Assembly: GCA_005406025.1 (NCBI GenBank)
Contig: BGZK01001311.1
Location: 108,203 to 172,202 of the forward strand
Reading direction: 5' to 3'
Source: Eumeta japonica
Lineage: Eukaryota > Arthropoda > Insecta > Lepidoptera > Psychidae
DNA: 64,000 nucleotides
Shown: in pieces, positions 37,801-49,750 of the stretch
How the letters are laid out: the number at the start of each line of letters is the position of its first letter
Numbering within the stretch: position 1 is the first letter of the stretch
The notes under the pieces: model-generated
What the model saw: the letters and a program-made list of their open reading frames with translations, nothing else
The model's database searches: none
What the model was told of the DNA's origin: nothing
Made by a program: the position numbers and the translations under genes

Positions 37801-38983
37801 GTGTTTTGAGTCCTTTGTTTATCCTTTGACCCCGCCCTCCATTACATTTTTGCAAACGTCTTTAATGTTTAACACACGAAATCGACGATTGTATTATATG
37901 CATAAATATATAATACTATGCTAGTGCTATACGTATGTCTAATAAAGGTGCCGCAGAAGTAAGACTTATATAAATTAAATATTGTGATTATTATTAAATT
38001 AATTTTATTTGTGAGCACCCTTACCTTTAAGAGTCTTGTAGAATCGTAACTACGATGACAATTTTTTCTCACAAACGGTAGGGTTTAACATCGAAAACTA
38101 CTCCTTTTTTTTAATTTTTAATATAAACCGGTAACAAATTTTCACTAGTGTGGCGGCCTTACGATTTCATTGCGAACGCCGACTTTAGTGCGCAACCCCG
38201 ATACGTTTTGTGTACGCTTTACTCAGCTTTTATCAAAGAAACGGCCGAGATTGCATCTCGGATCGTAAGTTTAACTACCGTGTAGTGCTGTCTGATTTTA
38301 TCGGCTCTATTTATCGACAATAATCTTATTTTTATCGTTACATCGTTAATTGATTTTATGTAATGATCGTGCGTCAAAAAACTCATGAATCGCTGCATCA
38401 AAAAGATAAAATAATTTATGATAGGTATCGTGAAGAATAGCAACATCATCGAAATGTGATTTTGCAGTCATATTAGAATTTACAATAAATTATATACGAT
38501 ATGTTTTGCGATTTTTAAATTTATCGAAATTGTAAATCGAAAGAGCCGATAAGAATAACTAATAGTTATTATTTTTTTATATTCATATATATATATATAT
38601 ATATATAAGTAAAAATTTTAATTACATAAATATAACAAACAATACATGTCGTTTGTTCCGTATTTAAATTATTAACAATTGTATTTTCACCAAAGCGAAC
38701 GAGCATGAACGGAAACGCTATATCAATATCGGGACTATTCAGACGCGATATCCTTTGGCTGATAATACTGTAGTTTTTTATTGATCATAATAACAGCTGT
38801 AAATTATAATGTTAGATATGATATGTATAAGAACTAAATTTGCATACGTTTGCGTAATATTTACTTAATCAATTTTAATCTTATCAATACATCTCGGTAG
38901 TTTAATATTATAGAAGTAACTATGTATTGGATATATGTTAAGAATTTTCGTATTTTGAATATCAGAACTGTATACGAAAAATT
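37801..38983. other. AT-rich non-coding DNA
   Basis: Contains a small hairpin CCGAGATTGCATCTCGG at about 38244 and the AT microsatellite listed separately. The patch at 38145-38220 is CpG-richer. No gene is seen. Confidence 0.5.
38585..38607. repeat. AT dinucleotide microsatellite
   Basis: An uninterrupted AT run of 23 bp. Confidence 0.9.
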
Positions 38984-39035
38984 AAAATTATTAGCGAAAA
39001 CTCTATCTAGGAAAATAGTTTTCGCTAATAATTTT
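38984..39035. repeat. Perfect 19-bp hairpin
   Basis: AAAATTATTAGCGAAAACT at 38984-39002 is repeated in exact inverse at 39017-39035 around a 14-base loop. A third TTTTCGCTAA word follows at about 39039. It immediately precedes a second hairpin. Confidence 0.92.
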
Positions 39036-39052
39036 TATTTTTCGCTAAAAAG

Positions 39053-39078
39053 CTACTGCATATTTCTATATGCAGTAG
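39053..39078. repeat. Perfect 11-bp hairpin
   Basis: CTACTGCATAT and ATATGCAGTAG are separated by TTCT, 17 bp after the previous hairpin. Confidence 0.9.
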
Positions 39079-39186
39079 TTTTATATATACATAACCTAGT
39101 ACGTGTACAGTTTTAACGTGTGGCTGTCGGTCGAAGCGTCGCGATCAAAGTGTAAATGAGATCGTACTGTCAGTACTATCAATTTA

Positions 39187-39498
39187 TAGTACAACGCACG
39201 AAACTCTGCCGCTGTGAAGTTAGTCACGAAGACGTCACGATCGCGTAAAGTAGGAACACGAACTAGAAGAAGGAAGGGTTAAGGAGCGTTATACTTGCGC
39301 AGTGCACCATTCGCAGGCAATTCAGTGGCAGTTTTAGCGGCAGACGAAACTCTGCCACCCTGAATTGCCTGCGAGTGGTGGAATTGGCAGATTCAGCGCT
39401 CCCCGACCCTTCCTTGTTCTTCCCCGCATCAATATTTTACGGCATTGCGACGCATTCTTGACTAACTTCACAGCGGCAGAATTTCGTGCGTTATATTG
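39187..39498. mobile_element. MITE family 1, fold-back dimer
   Basis: Two family 1 elements stand head-to-head. The outer ends are the family terminus (ACGCACGAAACTCTGCCGC at left; GCGGCAGAATTTCGTGCG at right). The centre carries inward-facing copies of the other end (CAGGCAATTCAGTGGCAG and CTGAATTGCCTGCGAGTGG) with an extra CGAAACTCTGCCACC. TA dinucleotides flank it at 39185-39186 and 39499-39500, so the 312-bp unit probably moved as one piece. The transcript could fold into a hairpin with arms of about 150 bp. Confidence 0.88.
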
Positions 39499-39909
39499 TA
39501 AGAGTGAGCAAACGAACTGCAGTGTGAAGTCGGATGCCAGAACGCGCTGATCCAAAACGATTGCGCCGTTGAAGCTGTAGTTACCTCTAGATATTTTTAG
39601 TAAAAAAAAATTCTAAATACGTACAATAATGATGACAATGCATCAATGAATTTACTTTGACATGTATATATGTTTTGTTGAAGATACGTAAATCCTTGTA
39701 ATACTCCCAGTATAACTATTTTTCATTAAAATCAAAAACCGGATAATATTATACTAATTTAGATGTATAAAAACATATTTCTAATTCCAAGTTTTATTTA
39801 ATATATCTTGATTTTCTACGAACTTTAGTTTTAATGATCAATCAAGTTACGTCCGTTTGACTTCGAAAAGTCCTGGAAGCCATGAACTGCAAATCGTTTT
39901 CGTTAACGA
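39499..39909. other. AT-rich non-coding DNA
   Basis: Nothing recognisable is seen. Confidence 0.5.
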
Positions 39910-39943
39910 CACTTCAAAAAGCCATAGCACACTTTTTGAAGTG
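39910..39943. repeat. Perfect 12-bp hairpin
   Basis: CACTTCAAAAAG at 39910-39921 and CTTTTTGAAGTG at 39932-39943 flank a 10-base loop. Confidence 0.88.
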
Positions 39944-39959
39944 AATATTTCAACTTACG

Positions 39960-40150
39960 ACATGAAGGTAACGACGACGTGTGCGCTGCCAAACGAATCG
40001 ACGATCGGCCAGCGCCGCGCTCAGGTGACCTGTTGCGCGCGCGCGTTGTGTCACGCAGTCAGTGGGCAACTTTCACCGTGCAACATCCGCGCGCCGCACG
40101 GTCTGAGAAATGGGCGATCCCAGCGGTGTATGACCCATTATAGGGTCATG
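39960..40150. other. CpG-rich block, candidate regulatory
   Basis: CpG-rich words (CGACGATCGGCCAGCGCCGC, GTTGCGCGCGCGCGTTGTG, AACATCCGCGCGCCGCACGG) end at a small palindrome ATGACCCATTATAGGGTCAT near 40129. The 99-codon frame across it (39857-40156) has no recognised domain. Confidence 0.35.
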
Positions 40151-40432
40151 GAATAATTTACTCGATTAATTACAAGACACGACTTTGCTTGCATAAGTCA
40201 TGATGTAGCAACGACACATACGTCAATGTTTTGTCTTAAAGTCGGTCAGCGCGATTGTTTATCGGATGGGTTTTGCTTCTGTTTCTCCGGCACGACCTTC
40301 TTTTTAGTGGATTTCATAAAAATCTAACTATTGTATTTGTCGTCATAACGCATCCTTTGAAAAATTTTGCTGTTTTCCAAATTAACTCGACGAGCAGAGT
40401 CAGAAGATACATATGGTCCAAAAGTTTATATA

Positions 40433-40468
40433 TGTATGCGTGTGTGTGCGTGCGTGCGTGCGTGTGTA
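40433..40468. repeat. GTGC/GT simple repeat
   Basis: A mixed tract of GTGTGT and GTGCGTGC units ending GTGTGTACA. Confidence 0.85.
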
Positions 40469-41883
40469 CACGATGTAATGCGGGGCTTGTCGGCATGATA
40501 GCGTCTACAATTCTTTAGAGATTAATGAAGCTCAACATACATGTTCTATGGACGATTACAAAGGTCAAGTTCAAATTTGAGCCAAACTGGTCAACTAGTT
40601 TAGAAATTACCGTATTTTAACATTTTGAAAATCCGAAAATATACATATTTCATATGAATTATATATGAAAATAAAATGAAATCTACTTCCATTTCGACTG
40701 CCGAATGGCCTTTTTTACATGAGGTTATGTCATGTTGACATTAGAAATTAAGTACAATAGTATTAATAGTAGTTAAAATAAATAATTTTTATATGTCATT
40801 ACTTTAAAAGTGTTAGAATTTTATTTCCTAAGTATTCTGTACCTTTTCGGCAATTAGCAAAACTGAAAAGGACATGAATACAAGTAATTAAAAATCTACA
40901 GAGTAGAAGTACTGTCTGCGTAGACACACATCGGTATTCATCGATGTTACATGGCGAAATAGTAGAGGTACGATGTTGAAAACTGTCCTTGGCCGCTGTC
41001 GTTTTGTCAAAGGTTGACATTTATACTTATTCCGAATCTCGGAAAGGTAGGCCCGTCTCATTATCGGGAATCGTTCGAAGACTACGCAGGTGTTCCGGAG
41101 GTCGTTTGATATGGTCCATGTCGGCAATTAATGTTAATTTGCGGGGCATTGAACGGTAAAATTCGATTGGAACTTGAATTATTTTTGCATAATACATTAA
41201 CGAAATCGAATTAAGAAATATTTCAAAGAGAAATTTCTGTCTGTTTCCAACTTTACGTAATAAATTGCACAAATAGTTTTCAATGTACATATATTATGTG
41301 GGCATAATAAGGGCCGGGTCAAATTTCGTAGAAAAGGGTTAAGTTACGCAAGTACTCGTTGCACAAGTCAGCATCTGTTTTATTATGAGATACGGATCGA
41401 ATATTCGATGTTTTAGGATAAAAGGACATCACTACTATGATTTCTATGTCTTATCACAAGTGCTACGATTGAACGCAGTCACAGACGTTGCTTTGTTCAA
41501 ACAAATCATAATTTTTATATTGGAAAAATATTGAACAAACCATTTTTTAAAATATACACGTTATTAATTATTTAGCAATAAAAGAGAAATAAACTATTTC
41601 AGTACTAGTTCAGTACAGTGTAACCAACGTCGTTAACTAGGTCTAAAGTATTTATTTATAAAATATAATATCTATAATTTATAAAAGTTATCACGTTTTT
41701 ATTATAAATCATTGATGCTGCATGGACTTACGAAGAAAATTACAACATAATACGAAGTTAAAATGTTCTCGTTTGTAATACAGTTTAAAACGACCTTTGA
41801 AACTGCTCCAGTGTAATTAGAAGAACAATTTATGTATTAATTGCGTAATAAGTCCATGTAAAATGATTTAGTTTTGATTCGAT
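40469..41883. other. AT-rich non-coding DNA
   Basis: A CpG-richer patch lies at 41035-41150 (TCTCGGAAAGGTAGGCCCG). Three overlapping minus-strand open frames at 40799-41290 lack domains. No gene is seen. Confidence 0.45.
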
Positions 41884-41914
41884 TAAATTATCTAAATTTT
41901 ATTTAGATAATTTA
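41884..41914. repeat. Perfect 14-bp hairpin
   Basis: TAAATTATCTAAAT and ATTTAGATAATTTA flank TTT. Confidence 0.9.
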
Positions 41915-41982
41915 AGTAAGACCGATTGTTTTGTGCATTTCGATTTTATGATATAAAAAAAATGTATTAAAATTATCGGACT

Positions 41983-42105
41983 TCCTCCATGACCTCGTTT
42001 TAAATTCGATTTTAAGCAAAAGTCAATTCAGGGGTTAGTTCTAAGTCAAAATGTATTTTTAAAGTGACTTTTTGTTAGAAAACGAGTTTGAAAGGAGATC
42101 GCGAA
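41983..42105. mobile_element. MITE family 2, copy 2 (centre deleted)
   Basis: The left end CCTCCATGACCTCGTTTTAA..CAAAAGTCA pairs with the right end AAAGTGACTTTTTGTTAGAA..GAAAGGAGATC. These match the outer arms of the copies at 27937 and 54525. The conserved central hairpin is absent. Confidence 0.6.
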
Positions 42106-42472
42106 TTCGCTGGCACCTAGTAGTTAGTATTGGTTTTGAACTAACAGGATTTACAGTCAGTAATAACATAAAAAATTTCATGTATTGTCTAATACCGTGC
42201 TGGAGGCATAAAAGCGGACGAATCGACCGGCCTAAACGAATCAAAATGACAAATGGAAGTTTAGTAGAGCAGGTAAAGAAGGGAAAGAAGACCAGTGAAG
42301 CAGCGGGAGGAGGGACTCGGAGGAGTCAACGGGAGGAAGAGGCGCAACGGACACCCGTACGAGGACCGTCAGTGTCCCATCTTTATATCGTTAATTATCT
42401 TTTCTACTATTTGTTATGTCTGTAGGTAGTATAATGAATGGATGTTATACATGTTATAAAATGTTGGTCGAC
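42106..42472 (+). other. Purine-rich open frame, unassigned
   Basis: The frame 42072-42425 stays open for 117 codons through a purine-rich tract (42240-42350). The translation of that part is Lys/Glu/Arg-rich (RRSQREEEAQRTPVRG) and lacks a known domain. The first codons lie in MITE family 2. It could be a fragment of a transposon gag-like gene or chance. Confidence 0.25.
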
Positions 42473-42503
42473 ATATCTATATCTAGCATCTAGATATAGA
42501 TAT
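42473..42503. repeat. Perfect 14-bp hairpin
   Basis: ATATCTATATCTAG and CTAGATATAGATAT flank CAT. Confidence 0.92.
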
Positions 42504-44049
42504 CTATAATCCTGAGAGCACTGAATCCAATGCTAAAGAAGAATTTTTATCTAGCAAACTTTAAACTTTTTAATGTGCTTTTTTTAAAAGTTTAGCAAAT
42601 AAGTTATAAATTTTTTCGATAATTCTCTAATTTAGTTCTGTTATCGAAGCATAGGTACTGCTGATGTAATCTAATTCTAAAATTAAACACTTCTATCTAC
42701 AATGTAATCTGTAATTTACTACGTTGAAGTTACCTATTGAAATTCCAACAATGGAACACTTATACACTTGACAAGCTACCTTTACTTGACTCATAGCGTT
42801 ATTTATATACAGAATAGTGTTGGAACGGAATTGAGCTCAGGCGTAATATAATAAAATAAGGAAATTGTACGCACAAAAAGAAGAATAAAATCCTAATATT
42901 ATATGCAACCGAAAATCTGTTAGTGTGATTCGAAACAACAAAGGGAGGATTTTGACCCGTGTGACTAGAAGTTGGATGGGAAAACTTGGAGAATATGCAA
43001 AAGACGATTGGGTCAGGACGAAAAATTTAAAAGTGAAATAAGTTTTATAACTTACTTCAGTTATTTAATAGTAGTATTATTGTCAAAAATAGGTGTTTTA
43101 TTACGTTTTTAGATAGCTTTCTCAAAACATTCAATCAACCGAGAAAGAAAATTTAATATACATATATGCCGTCGTCATTTCGTTATAACTGATATGTGGG
43201 AGGTTTTAATATGTTAAGATTAAGTTAGATTTGCGAATGGCGCTTATAAAGTGAATAAATGAATTGCAATATTCATAATAATAGATTATATATTTTTTTT
43301 TTCAAACAATATTCAAAATAATAACCTATACTTTTTAATTGTACAACATGCACAACTCTCATGTCTAGCGTTGTTTACATTTAAAATGCATTTTGATTGT
43401 TTACAATATTTCAGTTCGCAATAAATCTTGTTGGTTTAGGCCTGACATTACGTCTATATTTTTGTTTTATACATGATTTACAGTTTTTCTTACGTTCGGA
43501 AAATGTTCGAAATCACTAATGAGGGGTTATAATTATATATCGGAACTAGAGTGCTGACGAGTCAGTGCGATCACTTAAAGTGAAAGTGGTTCTGTAGTGC
43601 TTTTATGTAGCTCGGTGTTGCTGAATATTTATTACCTTCTACTTTTCTGTGTTTGGCCATTTTGTAATACTATTATTGAGATTGTAATATTAAAAGTGTT
43701 GTTGCATATTGCGCATATAAGATCAAAAGGATGAAAATTCTTTCAAATTATGAGTATAATACACCTTTGGATACGTGGATTGCTGGAGATACATGTTTAT
43801 GTTAATTGATAGGACATTTTATTTTTCAAATATCAATGAATTCTGATACGTTGACATTTGACAAATCGACCTTTATTTAAATTTGAAGAACAGATATTTA
43901 CGACAATAGCGAAATTATTATTTTATTGAAATGACCCACTGGATGAAAAGATATTCAATTTTCAAGTTTATGTAGAAATGCCATAGCGCTACACCCGGGC
44001 CACTATCAGAGGGGAAATCGTCCATACGTATTATAAAACAAAAATTTTT
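42504..44049. other. AT-rich non-coding DNA
   Basis: No gene or repeat is recognised. Confidence 0.5.
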
Positions 44050-44620
44050 TGTTTATTGATCTGTCTATCCGTTAAAGCGCTTATAATTTAAGAACCACTA
44101 GTCCGATTTACCTGATTCTTTTTTGTTAGTACACTGTCCGGAAATACATTATTTGTCCCGGTTTTAGATATAAAACAAATTCTTTTCTTCTATATAGTGA
44201 TTGTACAAGGAAGCATTGCATTGTACAAGGAAGGATCAAGATTGATAGCGATCTGAAATTGGAACCGCGGGCAGAATCAGAGCAGAGAACTCGAGTCACT
44301 CGTTCGTAATAAAATAATGTAGCTGCACTAGATATATTTCCAGTGTAAGAGTATGCGGGTCTTCAAAGATTAATTTGATCGAAACAGAATAGAGGCCGGA
44401 ACCAGGATCGAGAGCGAGATCAGCGCCGGCGCGGCCGAGGGCGGGATCGAGATCGAGATTGGGATCAAAATTGCAAACGGGACCGGAAGTAGGATAATGT
44501 TTGACAGCGTAACTTGTCGATATATATATACACGTATATATGAGTGTGTATATATGTATATACTATATAAAATGCAAAGGAATTCACTGTGTGTTTAAGT
44601 GGAGCCGCGGGCGAAAGCTG
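44050..44620 (-). repeat. Interspersed repeat, copy C (inverted)
   Basis: On the minus strand this reads as the family at 8057 and 37211. The head appears inverted near 44610 as GAGCCGCGGGCGAAAGCTGG. The body is GATC-rich (CGAGAGCGAGATCAGCGCC, GGGATCGAGATCGAGATTGG). The far end near 44060 has CTGTCTATCCGTTAAAGCGC. A TATA/TACA simple repeat interrupts it at 44519-44570. Confidence 0.55.
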
Positions 44621-44869
44621 GTTTATCAATAAAATCCTTATGTTATCATTTAAAAACATCCGATCTGAATGCATTGAACGATAAAAATAAAATTCTCCGG
44701 TTCAAATTATTAAGAGGCATACTTTTAATTTCTTCTTTACTTTCGATAATGTCGAGTTTAAGTACCAGAATTTAATGAACATTGCCGTTTCACGTACTCG
44801 AAAATGAAGTTTTTATGATAGTAATTATAAACTGTCATTACCAAAATACCATACACGATTCGCATTCGG

Positions 44870-45170
44870 CTTTTTTGCTGTCCGACTATTTTCGGTAGGC
44901 GGGTGCGACATAACACAAGCACACGTCCTTAATGGACTTTCCAATTCGGTCATTGTGTTTCGCCACGTAATCGGGTGGCGGGCACCAAGGTTGCCGAGAT
45001 TTCGGCTCACTTCTGTACTCATTACCCAACGTCGATAAATAAACGGGTAATACGTGTTTCGGCATTAAATAAATTCTTGTCCCGTTTAATTTCAATTGAA
45101 CGAGTTTCGCCAGAGCGCTCTCGACGACGCGACGCATCGATAAAATTGTCGAAGCGAAATGATAGCGAAC
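44870..45170. other. CpG-rich block, candidate regulatory
   Basis: Moderately CpG-rich (TTTTCGGTAGGCGGGTGCGAC, TAATCGGGTGGCGGGCACC, AGAGCGCTCTCGACGACGCG) with AT words CGATAAATAAACGGG and GGCATTAAATAAATTC of Fox or Caudal type. Confidence 0.3.
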
Positions 45171-45714
45171 GAATAAAATAAGTTATACGTACATCGATTT
45201 CAAACTTATTTATTGGAGCGCATGTCGTTTATCGGTTATTCTATTTCCGTTTCTTAAATTTGCCAGTCCGCACTAGGTGGCGTTTCCGTTATTTTTTTAT
45301 TAAGGCATTTAAAATTAGCATTAAAATTCTAGATGACATCGAACGTTTAAATTTATTACCGAGCTTAAATAAAACGCTGTCAGCGATTTCAAAGTTAATA
45401 CACGAGTGTAAGATGAATGATTTTATTCTCAGAAATTCTGATGTAGCCTGCATTACGTTACGTTTGACTGACTCATAGCCGAGATATGTAATACAATTAA
45501 AATGATATAGTATAGGAGTGAATCAGTCTTGTTAAGAATTTGATTATTGAAAAAAAAACGCTTAGTTGTATAAACATATAAAATGAAGGTAAAATATGCC
45601 GAATTTGTACAATCCCAACGTGGCAACGTAAAAGGTAGTGGTCATCTTGAATAACAACTGTTATTTGATCCGACATTTAAAATGACCACATTTAAAGCGT
45701 TTTTGATAAAATCA
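45171..45714. other. AT-rich non-coding DNA
   Basis: The 72-codon open frame at 45260-45478 (plus) has no recognised domain. Nothing else is seen. Confidence 0.45.
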
Positions 45715-45830
45715 AATCAGAACATATTAACAGTGTTTTTGATGAAATCGAATCACAAAGTCGAAGTCGAGACCGACCCTGGAATATGAACCGGATCGAA
45801 ATTGAAATAATTTATTCTTCGATACGATTT
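45715..45830 (-). repeat. GATC-rich repeat fragment, copy E
   Basis: AAGTCGAAGTCGAGACCGACC and GAACCGGATCGAAATTG resemble the body of the 8057 family in inverse orientation. The copy is short and decayed. Confidence 0.35.
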
Positions 45831-45984
45831 ATTCTTCTTCGTGAACGCAAGCGGCGTGTCTATACTGTATTCAAATAAAGCGAACTTTTAGGTCGTTACA
45901 ATGTATGAAAAGTACATTAATTTAGTTATTAGTTTTACATATAGTACTAATAACAGTTAATTATTCACTGGTCGATTCATAATT

Positions 45985-46680
45985 CACAGCCCATTATAAA
46001 ACACCTCATCACTTTCCTGTCAATGCCCACGGTCGGAGCGGAATAAAGCCCTCTCTGATAAAACTTTAATCTCGTGCCGAGCGCTGTGAAGTCACGTGAC
46101 ATCATCTCTGACCCGCCCCACGCTTTTGAAGTATCATTTTGCAAATTTACCTCGGAGAATCGAACTTTGATAGCTATTATTACTTCGATCGCAATCGATG
46201 AAACCAGCCAGGGGTGTCGGACACGCTGACGATAAGGTTCCGCAGCCATGGCGATTTATGTTCTTTTCAACATTTTGCTGCATATCTAAGCAACGACAGT
46301 ATTTTACGGAATACTCACTTTTCTGCCGTTTTTCAGAGCAGAAGGAAAATAGGGAAAGTTATCTGAATATACGAATTTAACCGTTTTGATCATGGAAGTA
46401 GAAAATCCCGCCGCCGCTGTCGCACCGCACCGCCGCGTTTCATACAACTATCGTAATGGACGCCTCGCTTACGGCACACCGGGAATTTGTTATGTATAAC
46501 GATATTATGATTCATTGTTTTTCGGGGCGGGGATGATACTAAAGCCTTGCCGCTCATTAGGGAATTCGTCATATCATCATCATCGTCATCATCGTTCATT
46601 CGACTTCCAGCTAGCTAGTCGTGATGACTGAGAGGAGCAAAGGAGGTTATGGTGAGGTGCGACGGTGGTGGGCTTTCGTG
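45985..46680. other. Two CpG-rich blocks, candidate regulatory
   Basis: Block one (46020-46260) has CGGTCGGAGCGGAATAAAGC, AAGTCACGTGACATC and GATCGCAATCGATGAAACC. Block two (46385-46680) has CCCGCCGCCGCTGTCGCACC, ATCGTAATGGACGCCTC and a degenerate TCA trinucleotide run at about 46570-46596 (the source of a poly-Asp frame). No exon is recognised. Confidence 0.3.
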
Positions 46681-48534
46681 CTTCTAGAATTTTGACAGTT
46701 TAAGATAGAAGAATTTTCACTTTTACATTTGGTGCAAATGCAGATCACAATTATGTATTTGAAATCCTACAATTCTGATTTCACACAATTTAACCGAATA
46801 TATACTCATTCAAAAATAAAGAAATTTTAGAATTTTTAGGAAAAATTCTTGAGAAATTAATTTGCTTATTGTTTATTTTCGAACGATAACTCTGTATCTG
46901 TAACTGAATTCACGAAAAAGTAATTGGAATTTCGATCATGTTACAATCAAGAAGAATCCATGATTTCTTGGCAGGTATTTAAAAAAATAATAATCTTTCT
47001 TGAAGAAATAAATTCTTAGACAAATTGTATTGTGTGCCTTTGCAGAAAAATTTGTTGTAATTTTTTAAGAGGAAGGACAATTTATTAGTAATATGAATTT
47101 TACGTCAAAATTAGTTATATAATCTTATGTTAAAAAATGATGCTAATATTACCATTTAAAATTGATGGTCACGAAAATTTAATATTTCAATAATGAACTT
47201 CGTAATGAAATTCACTTTAATTTATATGATTGTTATGTCTTATTAATTCAATTACGTTACAATTTGTTCACGTTAATGTTATCCTTTAGTTATTTAAATT
47301 AAGTTAACAATTAGTTCATGCCATTAAATGTGGGTATCGTCAAAAACCTAAATCATTGTGGTTCGAGCATTACTTGAGACTAGTGAAGTAGTCTTATGCT
47401 AAAGATATATCATCATCACATAGCATAAAATTAGTAATTATATAGAATGATATAGAATATATGTTTGAATTAAGAGTTGTTGCTTGAAATAAAAAACTTA
47501 GCTCTTAAACAATTTTTAATTTTAAATTTGAAATTTATTATTGTTGTCTAAAAACAAAACTCGACTTGATTTTAATAAGCTAATTAAATTCATGTGTTAA
47601 CTTATATATTCATACCTAACCGGAGAATATTTCCTTAAAAATACAATAAAGTCCTTAATTAACAGTGATATTCCAATTGTTTTACTCTTAAACTCAAACG
47701 TATTCAATGTTCGAGGGTGAGTCAAGAGCTGTTCTTTTTGCGATGACGAAACCGACGACCCGTTTGGAGCGTCAACCGAAGGCGATCGGTCGACGATCAA
47801 CGTAGTTCTGGGTATCCGTCGTACGTTAAAATTTTATGCATTATTCGCACAATAATGAAGGCGTCCGTGTCGCATACACGTGGCAATGCAAATAAGTTTT
47901 CACACGTCAATGTTTCGAAAAGGTGCGAATAAATTATTTTTAGTGATATTTGTAAAAATTAAATCTGAATTGTGATTAGGTAAATAATTACAAAAAAAAT
48001 CATAATTTTTGTCCGGTCCAAGTACGCAGTCTACAATTATGGATGTATTTTATTATTGTTGATGTATTTTTTAAACGACATTCTTACTTGTGAAAATTTC
48101 TGCGGTTTAGAAGCCATCCTGCAATGGCCTCGTGAAATTTCCAAGAAGCAATAACATGCGATCCAACTACATAATTTGAATAAGATTATAGGGGAAAATT
48201 ATAAATAATTTAGTTCCGTGAAGTTTAATACGGTAAGTACTATTAAAAACGTTCAAGGAAAATATTATAACATTCTTTACTGTATACAAAATACACCATT
48301 TTTTTTTATATTCTGAGAATGTTATTGTCTTTCTTTAATCACCATTTAACGCTATTATTTAAATAGAAGCATTACATGTTACAGTGTTTTTGATGACATT
48401 CAAAGAGTTTATATACATCGTGTTACGAACTGTGGTTTAGTTGGATTCGACTTACGTTCAAAACATGAAAACCGACGCGTAACGATGGAAGTGTGAACAC
48501 AGGAAAAGTATGGAGTATAAATCCTAGTTCGCTG
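46681..48534. other. AT-rich gene-free stretch
   Basis: At 47597-47815 the minus strand has an open frame whose first half is Ser/Pro-rich with GC-rich codons (VDRSPSVDAPNGSSVSSSQK). It lacks an ATG and any known domain, so it is at most a weak exon candidate. The rest is AT-rich filler. Confidence 0.4.
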
Positions 48535-49050
48535 TATTATAACGGGCCGTAAGCGCCGGTAGGTTGTTGTGGTCGTTAGGCCCGTTCGCAGCGCAAGCTG
48601 GAAGCCGGCGAGCCCGCATAATGTAGTGTTTTTGTAACTCGTACCAACATCGGTATATCATAGTGAAACGTCGTCAACAAACGGGAAAGTTCGCGTAGAA
48701 CGTATAACGATAATATGGAGCTTTAGCAGGCGTCGAGGCAGGGTGCGGACGCTGTTCGCGGTGGACGCTCGTGACCTGCACGCAGTGGGGCATCACGCGT
48801 ACAAGTCGCATGCACGCTATTCATACAACATTTGGCGTCACGTCGGGCCCCACAACTTTGTCGCCGCGCAGCATTCCCTGGGCGGTTCATGATCGCGTCG
48901 TTCGCGTAACTATCGCGGCCGTCATTTCGCTCTCACGCGTTGCACTAGTTGCGCAAGTGACCCGCGGGCCGATCGACTCGTCGCCAGCGGTAGCTTCGGT
49001 GGGTTCAAATTGGGCAACGACACTGTACCGACCTACCCGTTAGCATCATA
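48535..49050. other. Large CpG-rich block, candidate promoter or exon
   Basis: Dense CpG with frames open on the plus strand. One runs from about 48632 to a stop at 48893 without an in-frame ATG (containing FAVDARDLHAVGHHAYKSHA). Another runs 48771-49043 from a GTG. Neither is recognised. The composition fits a promoter, a first exon or an enhancer. Confidence 0.35.
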
Positions 49051-49620
49051 TATTTATGTCACTTTGACTCGAAAGGATGGAGGTATCAACGCAAATTAAT
49101 GTACTGGCGGATTATCATTAGAAAACAGATGGAGAAGTTCTCAAAATACATTATTATCTAAGTATTCTAATTTGATTTCAAAAGAAGCTTTATCTGGAAT
49201 GAAAATGAGTTCCGGCGATTCTGTACATGGCATAATTACTACTGTAAGCTTATGATTTGGATGCAATTTAAATTGCAGCTGATTTTAATTTCTCTATGAA
49301 ATGGATTTGAAAAAAAAATAAAACCTAAAAGAAAGTATTTAATCAAGAAGATGCAAAAGATATGTGAGAGAGTCATAAATTAACGAGTAACGAGAGTAAA
49401 CGAGAAACGTTTATATTTAACACAATTACTACAGAAAAATGGATAAGTTATTAATTACATTAAGAAATAACAATCAAACAAATTGTAGTGTTTATTTATT
49501 CTATAAAATATTTTCACGTTAAAAAGTTTATGATCCGACAATTGATTGCAAGTCGTAAAATAATACCGTCTTCGCCGCTTTTACGGCTACGAGTATAAAT
49601 TGACTTTTAATTAGTCGAGT
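49051..49620. other. AT-rich non-coding DNA
   Basis: Nothing recognisable is seen. Confidence 0.5.
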
Positions 49621-49750
49621 TCAAAGAAGCAGGGAACGCGGCGCGGCGCGGGCGCCCTCGCCGAGCCCTCCGCGGCGGCGTTCACGGCGAAGTTCACACA
49701 ACCGCGTAATCCCATTACCTCCGCGGATAAACATTCTAAGATAATGAGAT
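49621..49750. promoter_or_regulatory. CpG-rich block with TAATCC word, candidate enhancer
   Basis: Very GC-rich (GAACGCGGCGCGGCGCGGGC) followed by ACCGCGTAATCCCATTACC, where TAATCC is a Bicoid/Orthodenticle-type word directly beside an inverted TAATGG. Function is inference. Confidence 0.3.

Noticed and set aside
39334..39555. Open frames on both strands at the 39.2-39.5 kb element
   Set aside because: They run through the fold-back MITE and are by-products of its inverted structure.
46390..46599. Frame beginning with a run of Asp codons
   Set aside because: It is produced by a degenerate TCA/TGA trinucleotide tract near 46570-46596.
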